The notes under the pieces: model-generated
The model's database searches: none
The model's input: only the letters and a program-made list of their open reading frames with translations
What the model was told of the DNA's origin: nothing
Part shown: in pieces, positions 1 to 11,138 of the stretch
Position numbering within the stretch: the stretch's first letter is position 1
How the letters are laid out: every line of letters begins with the position of its first letter
Program-made: the position numbers and the translations under genes
Origin: Eudromia elegans
Taxonomy: Eukaryota; Chordata; Aves; Tinamiformes; Tinamidae
Length of the DNA: 64,000 bases
NCBI GenBank assembly: GCA_003342815.1
Contig: PTEX01000003.1
Location: forward strand, 2,421,763-2,485,762
Direction: 5' to 3'

Positions 1-3000
1 GGACACAACCCTAAGCAACCAGCTCCAGCTGACCCTGCTTTTAGCAGGAACTGGAGATGCTTCCAGAGATCCTCAGCCTCTGGTTTATGATTCTGTGAAG
101 GGTAATCAAAGTCTTAGATGAGCCAGGTTTTCCTGCAGAGGCTTGATACCAGTGTCAATGAGAGTATAGTGCTACCCTCGGTCGTATAAAAAGGAAACAA
201 AAGTCAAATGTCCAGGGCACACAGCAAATGAGTTAGGTGGCTTCAGAAAGGTGAATCCTGCCTGCATCTGTTGAGGGATTATCCACTGCCAGGAAGGTGT
301 AGGGTGGCTTCCCATGCAGCGCCATTCTCTCCCTCCCCGACTCCGGGCCCGAAGCAGCTGCTCTCTGCGAGGACTGTTCTGAACCAGCTCTACAGGTGCC
401 AAAGATAGGAACAGCAACCACCCTAATGAGCACCTCTGAGCATAACTAAGCTCCATTAAAAAATAGCAAATGTAGCGAAAGAAAAAGTTTTAGAGACTTG
501 TTTCCCTACATTTTCTTTTGTCATATATCCTAAACTGCAGATTGGCTTGCCTTTAAATGAGTGTGTACCTTCAAGGATAGGAGCAGAAGCTCTTGTATCC
601 TTCACTTCCTACCCCTGCCCTTGCAGTAAGCCTTTCACCAACTGGGAGAGTGGAAGAGTTAGGTATTTAGGGGGAGACGAATAGGGGTTGGGGGTTTTTT
701 TTCCTCTTGAATTCTGGCAGGAGATTGTTTTGCTATAACTGAAAACTCTTACTTGGGGGCCAGATTGCCCTGAAAGGAAGGGTGAGCTGCACAGGGCCCA
801 GCAGAATGAGTCAACACACTGTTGGACTAAGAACCGTGTTGATGGAGGCATGTGTGTCTTGCCACCTGAGGCATGAAAGCCTGCAGGGCAGGTCATGTGC
901 AAGAAGCATCTAAATGCCACCTAAATTACATATATGGGTCTATCCATACGAGAAGGAGAAGATTAAACAGTTGAGGAGCACAAAGCTTGATAAAGGCTGG
1001 ACCCTCAGATTTTAACTATTGTTGTTAATGGGTTTGTCTTTAATCCCAGCTGCTTCTTGGGGCATAGATTGGTGGGAGAGGGACAGAGTTTGGCCTCTGG
1101 GTACTAACAGAGGGCCAAAGTGGAGACCCCAGATTCTTTTGCAGCCTCTCTGCTTCACCGTTTTCTCCACAGAAATGTAAACGAACATTCTGCCTGTTAC
1201 ACTCCTGTATGATTCACAGGCTTCAGACACCCTTCTCCACCACACACAGCCCAGGCTGCTCTTACTCATGCAAGGAGGAGTGCCGGTGAAAAGCACTGTC
1301 TGTCACCTGGAGATTTTCCTTTGTCTTGCCATGGCTTAATGAGCGCCGTGGTAGTGCGGGCTGCTCAGAAGTGCTGGTGGGGGCATTATGAGAATAATGC
1401 CAGAGGACTCTGGCAGCTTTCCTGGAAAGTGGGACAGGAGCAAGGAGGAGCAGTGAGCAGCTCGGCAGGGCAGCAAGAGCTCAAGGCTCCCGTGCGGGGC
1501 CTTCTCCTCACCTACCCGTCTGAGTGCTGTACTCCCACCTTTCATTTGCAGCAGCTGTACGTGGCCCCACCGGTGGTGGCAGCATCTCCACACCTCTTTC
1601 TCTCACAGCACATGTGCATGGTGCTGAATTTGCACGTGAACACACTGGGACACAGCACTGCTCTTCCACTCTGGTAGTGGTCAACACTGACTACACGTTA
1701 TTATTTATATGATCAAAATATTTCCACCGCAGCAAACACAGGGATCCAGGCTGCTGCCTAGGTGAGTAACTACCTGCTGGCAGCAGAGCCCCTGCTTGGG
1801 GCTGTCTGCTCTGTACTGCCAGCAACCCCCTTGCTGTTTGTTGCCTTTTAAACTCCCATGAGAGACACTTTCATTATACATGAAATGAATCCATCAGAAA
1901 TGGGGGTAGAGGAACACGGAACAAGCTGCCAGATGGAAGGGAAACAACACGCTCCTTGCTAGTGATACTGAACATGTCTTAGGTGCGTGTTGCCTCATAG
2001 GAAGAAGCTGCTTTCCTACTGCCCTTCCCCCAGGTGTAGTGATAGTGAAGATATTCCCAACCCTGGTGGGTGGCAGCTCTCTGAGAGGAAGCGGTAAAAG
2101 ATGTGGAAGTCTGAATTCCTTTGTGATTATTTACCCTTAGGTTAATTCAGTCCTTTGTGTCTCTCAACTGTACTTTTTCCATTGCTTTCCTCAGGTTTGG
2201 GACAAACACAGTGGTTTATAGCTGAATATAAGGCAGGCTGTATATAAGCACCCCCTGACAGCCTATCTCTTCTCACAGCCTTCCCGTCCGGGTCTGTTCA
2301 GGGTTAAAATACGATTCTTTAGTCCTGAGGGTGCGCACGTCACTTGTGAGGAAGGCCTTGGGGTGACGCATCAACCCTTGGAAAGTCCTGAGCAGGGCTT
2401 AGCCTCGAAGCTTCAAATCCTGTACGGAGAGAAGCAGCAGGGGTTCCGGGGGTCTCGTACCTTACCAACTCCTCCTTCTTAAAGGCCCTTTACTCTCAGA
2501 TAGGAGGGGGACACAAGGGAGCTGACCACAAAACCCAGCCCTTCACTCCTGCTCAGACACCACAGACAGACGGACGTGGCGGCAACACACCCCGCGAGGG
2601 CTGACAACAGCTCACCTGAAAAATGACTCAACAGATCAGCATCCCCCTGAGGAGGGAGTGGAAATTTCCGGTTCCCAGGTTCCCAGGACGACAGCACTGA
2701 GCTAGGCTGAAATCCGATGTCTTCTATTCTTGTGGAAATGAAGCACGGAGGAGGAAGTTAGGCTGATTCCACAGTGGCAGGCAGAGCTGACAGCCGGGGT
2801 AGTTTATCATCCCTCTCAGCTGCTATTACTGCAGCTGCCGCAGCTTCGCTCTGGCAGGGACGTCCCAGCCCAGGTCTTCTCAAGCCTGGCTGCCACCCTC
2901 AAGGATGAACCCCTTTCAGATACATTCCCTGCAGGAAGCGGCCTCATCTGTAAACCACAAATCAGAGTTGCAACATCCAGAATGAAGAGAGGTAGATGGA

Positions 3001-3216
3001 GAGCAATTTCACGGATGTTTATTTTCTTTAAACTGTATAAAATAGTGAGATGCTGCTGAAGAAAAGCCTGCTTGTTTCAAATATTGGAGAAATTATGCAA
3101 AAACAATTAGCCTTTATGCATTAAGATTGATCCTGAGCAGAAAGATAAGAGCCTCTTGACACTGCTTGTCTTTTCCATGGGAGATTTTTAATTCATAAGT
3201 GACTGTTCATGCTCAC
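1..3216. other. Intergenic, no gene recognised
   Basis: Unique-looking sequence of mixed composition. All open frames here are short (118 codons at most) and lack recognisable motifs. A stretch at about 3.0-3.2 kb is AT-rich and holds ATGCAAAAACAAT (3095-3107), a POU-type octamer core next to a SOX-type core, so it could be a regulatory element. I see nothing else. Confidence 0.55.
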
Positions 3217-3444
3217 AAAGAAAACTTCTGCCACTTCATCTGTGTCCCTGGAGACTTCTGAACTTGTCACCAGCCTGATCTCCCAGCCAGAGCAATACTT
3301 CCCCACCGTGCAATGAAAATTTATCAGCTTGTTCTTCAGCATGTCTCAACAACTCCAAGATTATTAACTCATCTTCCAAGTGATTAATACTCCTGGCTGT
3401 TTGAGAGACCCAGCACCGCTGGTACTTGTGAGGTGCTTGGAGTC
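3217..3444 (-). other. Weak candidate exon on the - strand
   Basis: Read on the - strand, a long pyrimidine tract ending TTTTTTTCCAG lies directly before base 3444, and a GTGAGC donor lies at 3216-3211, bounding 228 bases. One frame is open for 68 codons from the acceptor to a TGA at 3238-3236. It includes a helix-like, acidic segment (LEDELIILELLRHAEEQADK). I do not recognise a family. It may be a non-coding RNA exon, a decayed exon or chance. No matching upstream or downstream exon was found in the window. Confidence 0.2.
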
Positions 3445-4194
3445 CTGGAAAAAAACAAAAAGGCACAAAGAAGAACACAAAATGTCACAGTTTGGGTTTG
3501 AGAAACAAGCTGACTCCACTCTCACTTGAGTCTTGGGCCCACTGCGTTTGGGTCCCATTTTGGTGGGCATCTCTAGGCCCCACCATGAGCAGCCCCTTTA
3601 TAACTCCTTTCTTTTTGAGAAAATCAAGATCTGTCGATTCTCAGGGGAGTACATCTGAGAAGAAGCCATTTCACTTAGCACTGCCTAATTAAAGCCTGTT
3701 GACAGTCAGAGTTGTAACTCCTCCGCTAAGAGATTTTTAGTATTCATCAGCAGGTTCCTCATTGGTGACTGCGGAGTACCTGCCACTCATGATAATTATT
3801 AATTTGTTTTAACTTGCCTTGGAAGCATCCTGAAATTTATGGTCATGCTGTGAGTTGACACAGGCCTTGTTACTCTGCTTTGTCTTGCTGTTATGACAGG
3901 GGAGTGACAGAAATGCAGCACACGCACAAACACACATATACATATATATATAAAGTCATTATGCCTCTCTATAAGACAAGTAATGCACTGAGAGAATGTA
4001 TGACCATGGTGCATATTTGTTTGGGCAATCAGAAGTGTAAGCAGAGGCTTCAGCACCTCACTAGTAAATGCCTTGTGCTCTATTAAATCACCACACTTGC
4101 TCTTGTGGCTCTGCCTGAGCGTGAAACATGCACTTTGGCTGGTGCATGCAAATCACAGCTGGAGCAACGAAGCTGATTAAGGAATTTGAACATC
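3445..4194. other. Intergenic with a short CA/TA microsatellite
   Basis: Unique sequence. A CA-to-TA simple repeat sits at about 3920-3953 (cacgcacaaacacacatatac, then TA units). No gene or exon is apparent. Confidence 0.6.
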
Positions 4195-4586
4195 GATCTT
4201 GTGAGGAAGGACTAAGGGCCTGGAGAAGAGAAGACTGAGAGGAGATCTTACCAACAGGTACAAATACCTGAGGGGAGAATGTAAAGAGGATGGGGCCAAA
4301 CTCTTCTCGGTGGTGGTCAGAGACAGGACAAGGGGTAATGGGTGCAAGGTGAAACCCAGGCAGTTCCATGTCCTTGTGAGGAAGAACTTCTCTCTTGCGA
4401 GGGTGATGGAGCCCTGGAACAGGCTGCCCACAGAGGCTATGGGAGTCTCCTTCTCTGGAGATCTTTAAATCCGCCTGGATGCCACGCTGTGCCTCGTGTT
4501 CTGGGTATCCCTGCTGGAGCAGGGGATTGGACTAGATGATCTCTAGAGGTCCCTTCCAACCTCAACCATTCTGTGAATGTGTGATA
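4195..4586 (+). mobile_element. CR1 LINE, 5'-truncated, decayed copy
   Basis: About 390 bases match the CR1 3' end. They run from the terminal part of ORF2 (GGAGAAGAGAAGACTGAGAG..., CTGGAACAGGCTGCCC, TCTCCTTCTCTGGAGATCTT) into the 3' UTR (GGACTAGATGATCTCTAGAGG, CCCTTCCAACCTCAACCATT). The reading frame is broken, for example by a TAA straight after the GGAGATCTT box, and the tail lacks tidy ATTCTATG repeats. It differs from the two other 3' ends here in the segment before the GGACTAGATGA box, so it belongs to a different subfamily. The severe 5' truncation is typical of CR1. Confidence 0.93.
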
Positions 4587-5452
4587 ATCTCCCAGAAGAG
4601 CTGGTCTGTTCTTGCACACATGGCTGAGGCAGCTATAGGGCTGCAGCATTCAAAAAGGACCAAGCCATAAAAAGGAAAGGGAAGAGAAGAGATAGAGCTA
4701 GGCACGCATCCAGCGCTTTTGTCCCATAGCTCTCCTAGCTCTCGTGTGTCTGAATTAAGCTAGAGCTTTGTTGTATGCACAGGGACCTCACACCTATTGA
4801 GGTAGCTGGCAGCCCAACACCTCTCGCCCAGCCATGAGCCCCAAGCTCTGCGCTGCAGGTCCTGCAGGTCCAGCTCCTGCAGGTCCTTCGCCTCCCTCCC
4901 CACAAGACATGCAGTGGTGGGGCAGTCATGAGAGCTGGCTGAGCTTAGGCTACTTGCTCAGCTCTCAACCACGTATCAGCCCACCTTAATCAAGCTTTTG
5001 TGCCCACCCTCATCAGCCTGGTTTGCTCAAAGTTCCTTCTCAGTGGTGGCTTGAACCGACTTGGCACTGATGTAAGAGCACATAACACACACAGCTCCTG
5101 ACAGCTGACGTACTGTTTCTTACCACGTTGCTGCTGCTAGATTTTACTTCGCAACTTGTGTTTCTGCCTAGATTGCTGCAATAAAGGATTCAACCAGTAT
5201 TATGGGTTGTCTTTTCATATCCTATGCTATTTTGGCAAATGGATGCTGATCAATGCTCTTCAAGGAAGATTTCTCTTCTTGTCCTCACAGCCAACATTAT
5301 CAGCCCCCAGACTGACAGCCTTGCAGGAAGCACAGTCAGTTCCTGAGGTTGCTGTATCCCCATTTCAGTGGGGACGTCCACCACGCAGCTTTGCTGGAAT
5401 ACAGGTATGCCAGTAAGGAGCACCCCAATCACCTTAAACACAGGGCAAGAGT
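4587..5452. other. Intergenic, no gene recognised
   Basis: Unique sequence. It includes a small imperfect repeat of CTGCAGGTC at about 4853-4886. No coding signal is seen. Confidence 0.55.
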
Positions 5453-5524
5453 ACATAAATGCAATAGGTGACACAAATGCAATAGGTGACATAAATGCAA
5501 TAGGTGACACAAATGCAATAGGTT
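5453..5524 (+). repeat. 18-bp minisatellite, four copies
   Basis: Four head-to-tail 18-bp units of the form ACAYAAATGCAATAGGTG. The variable base alternates T, C, T, C, which gives a 36-bp higher-order period. The unit length keeps any reading frame open, which explains a 136-codon open frame across it; that frame shows no other protein features. Confidence 0.95.
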
Positions 5525-6513
5525 TGCAATTACAAACTCAGAAATTACACACTCTCATGATGGTGGCAAGCACAGACCCCAGTCTGCGTCCCACGACTGC
5601 CTCTATGGCACATCTGCCACAGAGCCCAGCAAGCCCCAGGCACCCGCTGATCCCTCTCTGCTGTCCCCTGTGGACCTGCCTGGGCCACCCCTTTCCTGTA
5701 GCAATCCCCACAGACACTAGTGCCAAAGCCCAGAGCACCCTGGCCAATAAGGACTTGCAGGTTTTAAAGATGCCGTAACCATGCTGCTTTACAGATGTGT
5801 TAACAGTTATTCGGGGTAGGCACCTAAGAGATGAGACTGCTGCAGTCCAGGAGGGAGCTCGGTCACATCACCCTGCTCTCTGGCACTGCTGTTTTAACTC
5901 ATAGACCTTCCCAGCAATCACTTCTGCTACTAGTCCTTGAACACACAGAACCTGCCTTCCATCAAGGAGAAACCTTAATTCGATGAGCAGAGTGATGTAC
6001 CAAATGTGACCTTCCCCAAGGTGAAACATGCAATGTCTACATTATTTATTGGTTTTCAGCTTTTCTACAGGCAGACATTCCTTTTCTGTCAAGGAGGTCG
6101 AACAAGAAGATGTTTAAAAATTCATTTAAGTGCAAATGCAGTCCCTACTACTGTAGTAATTCTTTGTCTTAGCCGCACATAGAAGAGCAAGATGGAATTA
6201 TACCGGAGGATAAATGATAGCTTGTCTGACGCCGGACTGACAGCTCGTAGCTGCCCACTGCTGCCTGGACGTTCGGCGAGATGCTCTCCAGCTTCCCCCA
6301 GCTCCCCTGCTATCGCTGCTTGCATTTCTCCTAAATTCACATCTCCTCACAAAAGCCACGAGTTGGGAGGCAAATGAGAGCACTAAAAATATATTCTTGC
6401 TTTAAAAAAACTCAGGATTTTGAGACGCTTCGTTCCGGAAGTGTTGCCAGCTATCCTCTCCCTCTGGGCGGGGACTGGAATGCATCTGGAGTTTGCGTTC
6501 AGACGTGTTTCAC
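5525..6513. other. Intergenic, no gene recognised
   Basis: Unique sequence with short open frames only. No repeat or exon is recognised. Confidence 0.55.
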
Positions 6514-6553
6514 CTGAACCCCTCTGAAGGGGTTCAGTAACCGAGGGTTACTG
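6514..6553. other. Two overlapping perfect hairpins
   Basis: CTGAACCCCT (6514-6523) pairs perfectly with AGGGGTTCAG (6528-6537) around a 4-base loop. CAGTAACC (6535-6542) pairs perfectly with GGTTACTG (6546-6553) around a 3-base loop. The two stems share CAG at 6535-6537, so both cannot be fully formed together. This could be a remnant of a mobile-element terminus or a chance structure. A TCACGTGA palindrome (an E-box) follows at 6560-6567. Confidence 0.8.
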
Positions 6554-9124
6554 GATAACTCACGTGATTCTCTTCTTCTAGATGGTGCCAATATCCCAAT
6601 GTAGCTTAAATTTTCCCAAAGACTGGTTAAATAGCAATTCTAGAAAAAGGAAGGAAAAGCTGATGGTTAATGGCAAACAGAATGATTTACTGAGAAATTA
6701 GCTAATTTGATTGGAAATGCTACATGATATGCCCAAGCAAATCCTTCAAAACTAAAAAACGTGCATGAATAATGGAAATAAGAACTGCCTTTTGTGCTCC
6801 TCTTTCTAGGAAAATCGTTTCTGACGGCTCGTTGGATTTGCCTTTTCTGGCTATTTGCGATGGTGACTTCAAAGGCAGAATAAAAGCAGGGTAGGCTCTT
6901 AAAAACTCTCTTGCAAACACCGTCAGAGCCTGGTCCCCCCGCCCTGCGTTGCTCTCGTGTTATTCTTAGCAAACCGAGCCAGGCCGGTGCGCAGGCGGCG
7001 CTGCCTGAGCTCTCACTGCATGCGCCTCTCCTTGCTTAATGCTGGGCGGCGGAGGAGCAGCAACACGTGCCGAGGAGGTCTGAATTCCTTCATAACCAGG
7101 AGCAATCACTAACACGGGATAACAATAGAATCTGCAGACAGACTCTGCAGCCAAAGCGATCGAAATAGCCTGGCTGAAGCACCGTGGGGCTGGGAGACAG
7201 AGCCCGGGACCCCGGGGTGCTCTTCCCCTGGGTCCACACAACGTTTAGTGTCTCTGTAAGAAGGGGCATTCAATGCCCCGAGGCACAGGGCAGCTTGTAC
7301 CAGCAGAAGGGCTTTTCCACGAGCCTCCAGCTCTGTCAGGGACCACACGTGCCTGTGGCAGGCGGAAGAGGAGCACCCAGAGGTCGGCCATGCAGCCCCA
7401 CGCTGCCGCCGCTCTGCTGCATGCCGACATTGCCCTGACCTCCCTCTAGGGTCCGGTGTGAGGCCGAGGCCGCGGCCGGGCTCTGTGCGGATGTCCCCAG
7501 AGGCAGGAGAAGCCCCTGGCTCGGTGTGCCGCGCGGAAGGGGACGCGCAGGGCCGGGCCTGCCCGCCCCGGCTGATGGAGCAGGGAGGACATAGGGCCAG
7601 CAGGCACAAGGACTCGCGGGTCTTGCTGCTCACGGGCGTGCAGTGGAGCGGCGTGCCCTGCCCTTCCTGCCCCTCCCGCGACCCTGGCGGCAGGGTGGGA
7701 GTGCGATGCCCGGCATGGACACGTATTGCCGCAGTAACTCAGCCGGGAAGCTGCTGGCTGCAGAAGCCGATGCTGGAAGGGTGAGATTGCCTGGGGAAAG
7801 AAGCAGCTCCCGAGCAAGCAGGGCATCCCTGTCCTCCCGCGATGCTGCCTCTGAATGCAGTGGGATCCTTCTAGCTCATTATGACAGACGGCTACAACAA
7901 CTTGGGTTCAGGGCCATGCTTGCAGGATGTCCCTGCAGGGTATTTTTCCCCAAAGATCCAAACATTTTATGTCTAAGGGAAAGAAAACCCACCCCTTGTC
8001 AGAGGGGGCTGCCGTTCAGCAGGGCTCTGCATGATGGGGCCCTGGGCTCCGCGTGTCCTCTGAAGCAGGACCCTGGTGTCCCACCTGCAGCAGTGTGGGT
8101 GCTCCCTGCGGACAGGAGGCCAACCCTCGTGTTCCAGCATGGGCACGAGCGCTGGGACCCTTCACACAGCAGGAACCCTCCACGCGGGCTGCCCTGGCCC
8201 TCAGAGCGCAGCGTCTCTCCTGCTATGGAGCCTCAGCAACCTCTGCCGCAGCTCTGCCGCTGGGAGCGGTTCAGCCTTTGAACAAGCTGTGCTGACGGGG
8301 CAGCCTCTGGCCCCGGGGCGTGCTGCCGGTCTGAAACCCCCGTGACAGCCACTAGCACACGGTGCCTTCACCTTCGCAGCATCCCACCGCGTTCCAGCCG
8401 CCAGGCAGGCCGCGGTACGGCAGGGCCCTGGAGGGATCTGCGGCAGGGCAAGAACTCGGAACTTGTGTCTCGCGCTAATATAGTAGGGCCCAGCGGTGGC
8501 ACAGGGTCACCCTTCCTCACTTGAAGCAGTAAGATCAAGGTGAAATATTCCGTGTAACAGTATGTTCCTCTTCTTAGTGTCCCCTGTTGGGCATCAAGCT
8601 TTACAGTAACGTTAAAAACGTTGTCCCTGTAGCATCCAGTACTTCTGTTCAGGCGCCTGAATTCCTGCACTGAATCCCAGGGGACAGCGGATGTAGAGGA
8701 GCTGGACTGGGCTGTTTGGACAGCCCTGGACACCAGGACTCTGTTAAGGCCGCACTATGTAGTGGCACCGTGTGGATCTTCGGGGCTCTGTCTTCCTTGC
8801 ATAATGCAGGAGAACACGACTGTCACTGACATTGCACATAAGCAGCAAAGTCCGCCACATAATCCTGCCTTGCTGCATATAATAAATGTTTCAGGAAGCT
8901 TTTCATAACCTTTCTGCTAAGTGCTGTTAACAGCTACGGGGGCCAGGGTCAATTACATAAGGTCTCTACTTAAAATTTCTCCCTGATCTAGGAAAGTGTG
9001 AAAGAGAAACCTTATCTGCCCAGCAAGCTTCCCTCAAATACTGAAACTCTGTAGAAAACAAAATACATATTTATATTGTGGAAGGGAACAGAAAATGTAA
9101 CTCATGCATATACATACTTAGACG
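6554..9124. other. Intergenic, CpG-rich patch at 7.2-8.5 kb
   Basis: G+C rises sharply from about 6.96 to 8.45 kb, densest in CpG at about 7440-7740. This keeps several overlapping frames open, including one of 212 codons (7643-8281). The translations are Ser/Pro/Arg/Gly-rich without domains, and overlapping open frames exist on both strands, as expected from composition alone. It may be an orphan CpG island; no exon chain is visible. Confidence 0.5.
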
Positions 9125-9186
9125 AGTGTTTGTGTGTGTGCATATGTGTATATATATATATATATATGCTCATATGTGTATATAGA
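9125..9186. repeat. (TG)n/(TA)n microsatellite
   Basis: Alternating TG runs lead into about ten TA units, followed by a second ATGTGTATATA segment. The Tyr/Ile-rich peptide in the open frame starting here is an artefact of the repeat. Confidence 0.95.
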
Positions 9187-11003
9187 TGTTAAGAAGCCCC
9201 TCCCTGTGCTGTGGAAGGCAGGGCCTCATCCCCCTGTGCCACCATGGCTGGAAACACCCCGGTCCCCATCTCACAGCTTCTCACTGTCTGTGGCTGGCAA
9301 AGTCCTAGGGCCCAGAAAGGCACCTGCCAACGTTAACACCCTGCTTGAGCAAAACAAGGAGGATGCTCTGCTGGGAGAGCAGAAGCAATGCGAAAACAAC
9401 ATCCTGCTGTCCTGCCGATGGGTCTTCCCTCACCTGACCAGCAGAGAGCAACGTGTAGCTCCGTTCTGCTCCTCCAGCTGCAGCCGCGGCTGCCGCTGGG
9501 CCCTCTGCCAGGGCTGGTGGGGCCTCCCCACGTGCCACCACAGGCACTGCTGGCGAGGAAGGCAGGAGGGGATTTCTCTTCTTCCAGTACTGGTTAATCA
9601 CCAAATCAGGAGCCAACACACATTGCTGAGCGTGGGGACTGCTATGCAGCGCTGCCGTTGCAAAGAGATACTGCGGTGGACAAGGAGAAACACAAAGGGC
9701 TACCCTGAAAGAAATGTGTACCTGTACCTGAGGTACTGCACCTGAGCTGAAGGAGGATACTCCTAATTGAAAGGGAAGTGAAATAATTAATGAGCTGCTC
9801 CTTCTGTTGCAGGAAAACATGACTGTTGTCACGAATGTCTCCACATTTCCCAATGACAACCAGGAGGAACTAGCATCATTTCACCTTTCTTCTACATCAT
9901 CTGTTTCTCGGTAGCCTACGCAGCTGCCTGTGTGCCGGAGCTCGACAGATCCCTACTACACAAAATGCACCAAAAGTAAAGCATTTTCATGAGTGTTTAG
10001 ATTCCGTGTTAACCAAGCTCAGAGAGATGAAGGACTCCGTGCTCAGGTCTGAGATGCTTTGAGCAGATTTCTGTTTGTTTTACCTCCTTCAGTAGACACA
10101 AGCCCATAGTCTCTTGCCATTCTCCTGGCCTCTCAATATTTTCCTATGTACCCCAGATTTCAAATGCTGCTGCATGTGCTGTGCTGCAAAGAGGGTTTGT
10201 TCCATACAGGCACACTCCAGACCACCGAGAGGAGCTGGGGCTGCAAGGACATCAAGTTGCACAGTTTCCATCGGGCATAAAACACCATCTCTTATTGCTC
10301 ATGGTTGAAACTCTGTGTTGAACCCCTGGCCAGCAGTCTTCAGGAGGTACTAGCAAGTAGAGACAGACGCTTGTACTGGCTGTGAATGGCTTTTATAGCA
10401 AAATCCAAGAGGAAAATAGTGAGCACCTGAGGAAAATGTGGCGGTGAAGAACACTCTTAGCCTCTGGCAATACAGCTTCTGTGATGGGGGAATCTACCAC
10501 CATTGCTAGAATATCCAGTATTTGATCCTGAGACAAAACCAGACAACTGACGTCTTTGAAAATGGGTGTCCTTTCTTACCATTCTTTTCTTGAGAAGCTA
10601 ATGAGAAAATACTTGGGAGAATGCCTTTATTTCTAAGGCTAAAATATAAAGCGGAAAAGTTGCTTGCACGTTTTTGCAAGAGCTGCCAGAGACGTAGCCA
10701 GGCTGAGCGACCAGCTTATGCCCCAGGTCCTGTTGGGGGTCAGGCCCCAGGGGGTGCTGAGAACGGCCAGACCATCACTATATCCGAGCCCTTCGCCTGT
10801 GCAGAAATCTCCCTACAACAGAATAAATTGGAAGGTGATACTGAAATGCCAATTTCAAGCTTGCTTCTAATTTACTAATGGGAATGGAAAACGAGGTCAG
10901 AGATGATGCTATGGCTTTGTATGCGACAGGCTGCACTTAAGGAAACAGACTGGAAAGAGTCTAGGGCAGAGAAAGGTTGAAAAGGAGCAGAAAGCAGAGG
11001 TGA
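9187..11003. other. Intergenic, no gene recognised
   Basis: Unique sequence. A GC-rich stretch at about 9.4-9.55 kb gives a 184-codon frame on the - strand with no recognisable features. Confidence 0.55.
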
Positions 11004-11138
11004 AAGTCAGTGGAGCGGCTGGCGTGTTGTGCTGACTCTGGGGGAGATTCCGCAGCTGATGACACCATGGCAGTGTGTGAAGAGATTAGACAGCAAAAAG
11101 CCAAACTGGAAAGCCAGCTGAGAAGTCAGGAAAGGCAG
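11004..11138 (+). other. Weak candidate coding exon
   Basis: A frame open from 11004 contains an ATG at 11067-11069 in a good context (ACACCATGG). It reads through MAVCEEIRQQKAKLESQLRS, a charged, coiled-coil-like stretch, to CAG|GTATTG, a plausible donor with GT at 11139. If unspliced it stops at 11154-11156. No good acceptor or partner exon is visible, and the surrounding DNA is purine-rich, which favours Lys/Glu codons by chance. I do not recognise a protein. Confidence 0.15.

Noticed and set aside
7109-8281. 174- and 212-codon frames in the 7-8 kb GC-rich patch
   Set aside because: Frames are open on both strands at once, Pro/Arg/Ser/Gly-rich, with no domain and no splice pattern; composition explains them.
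9134-9745. 203-codon frame beginning with Tyr/Ile repeats
   Set aside because: The start is inside a TA/TG microsatellite and the rest has no recognisable features.
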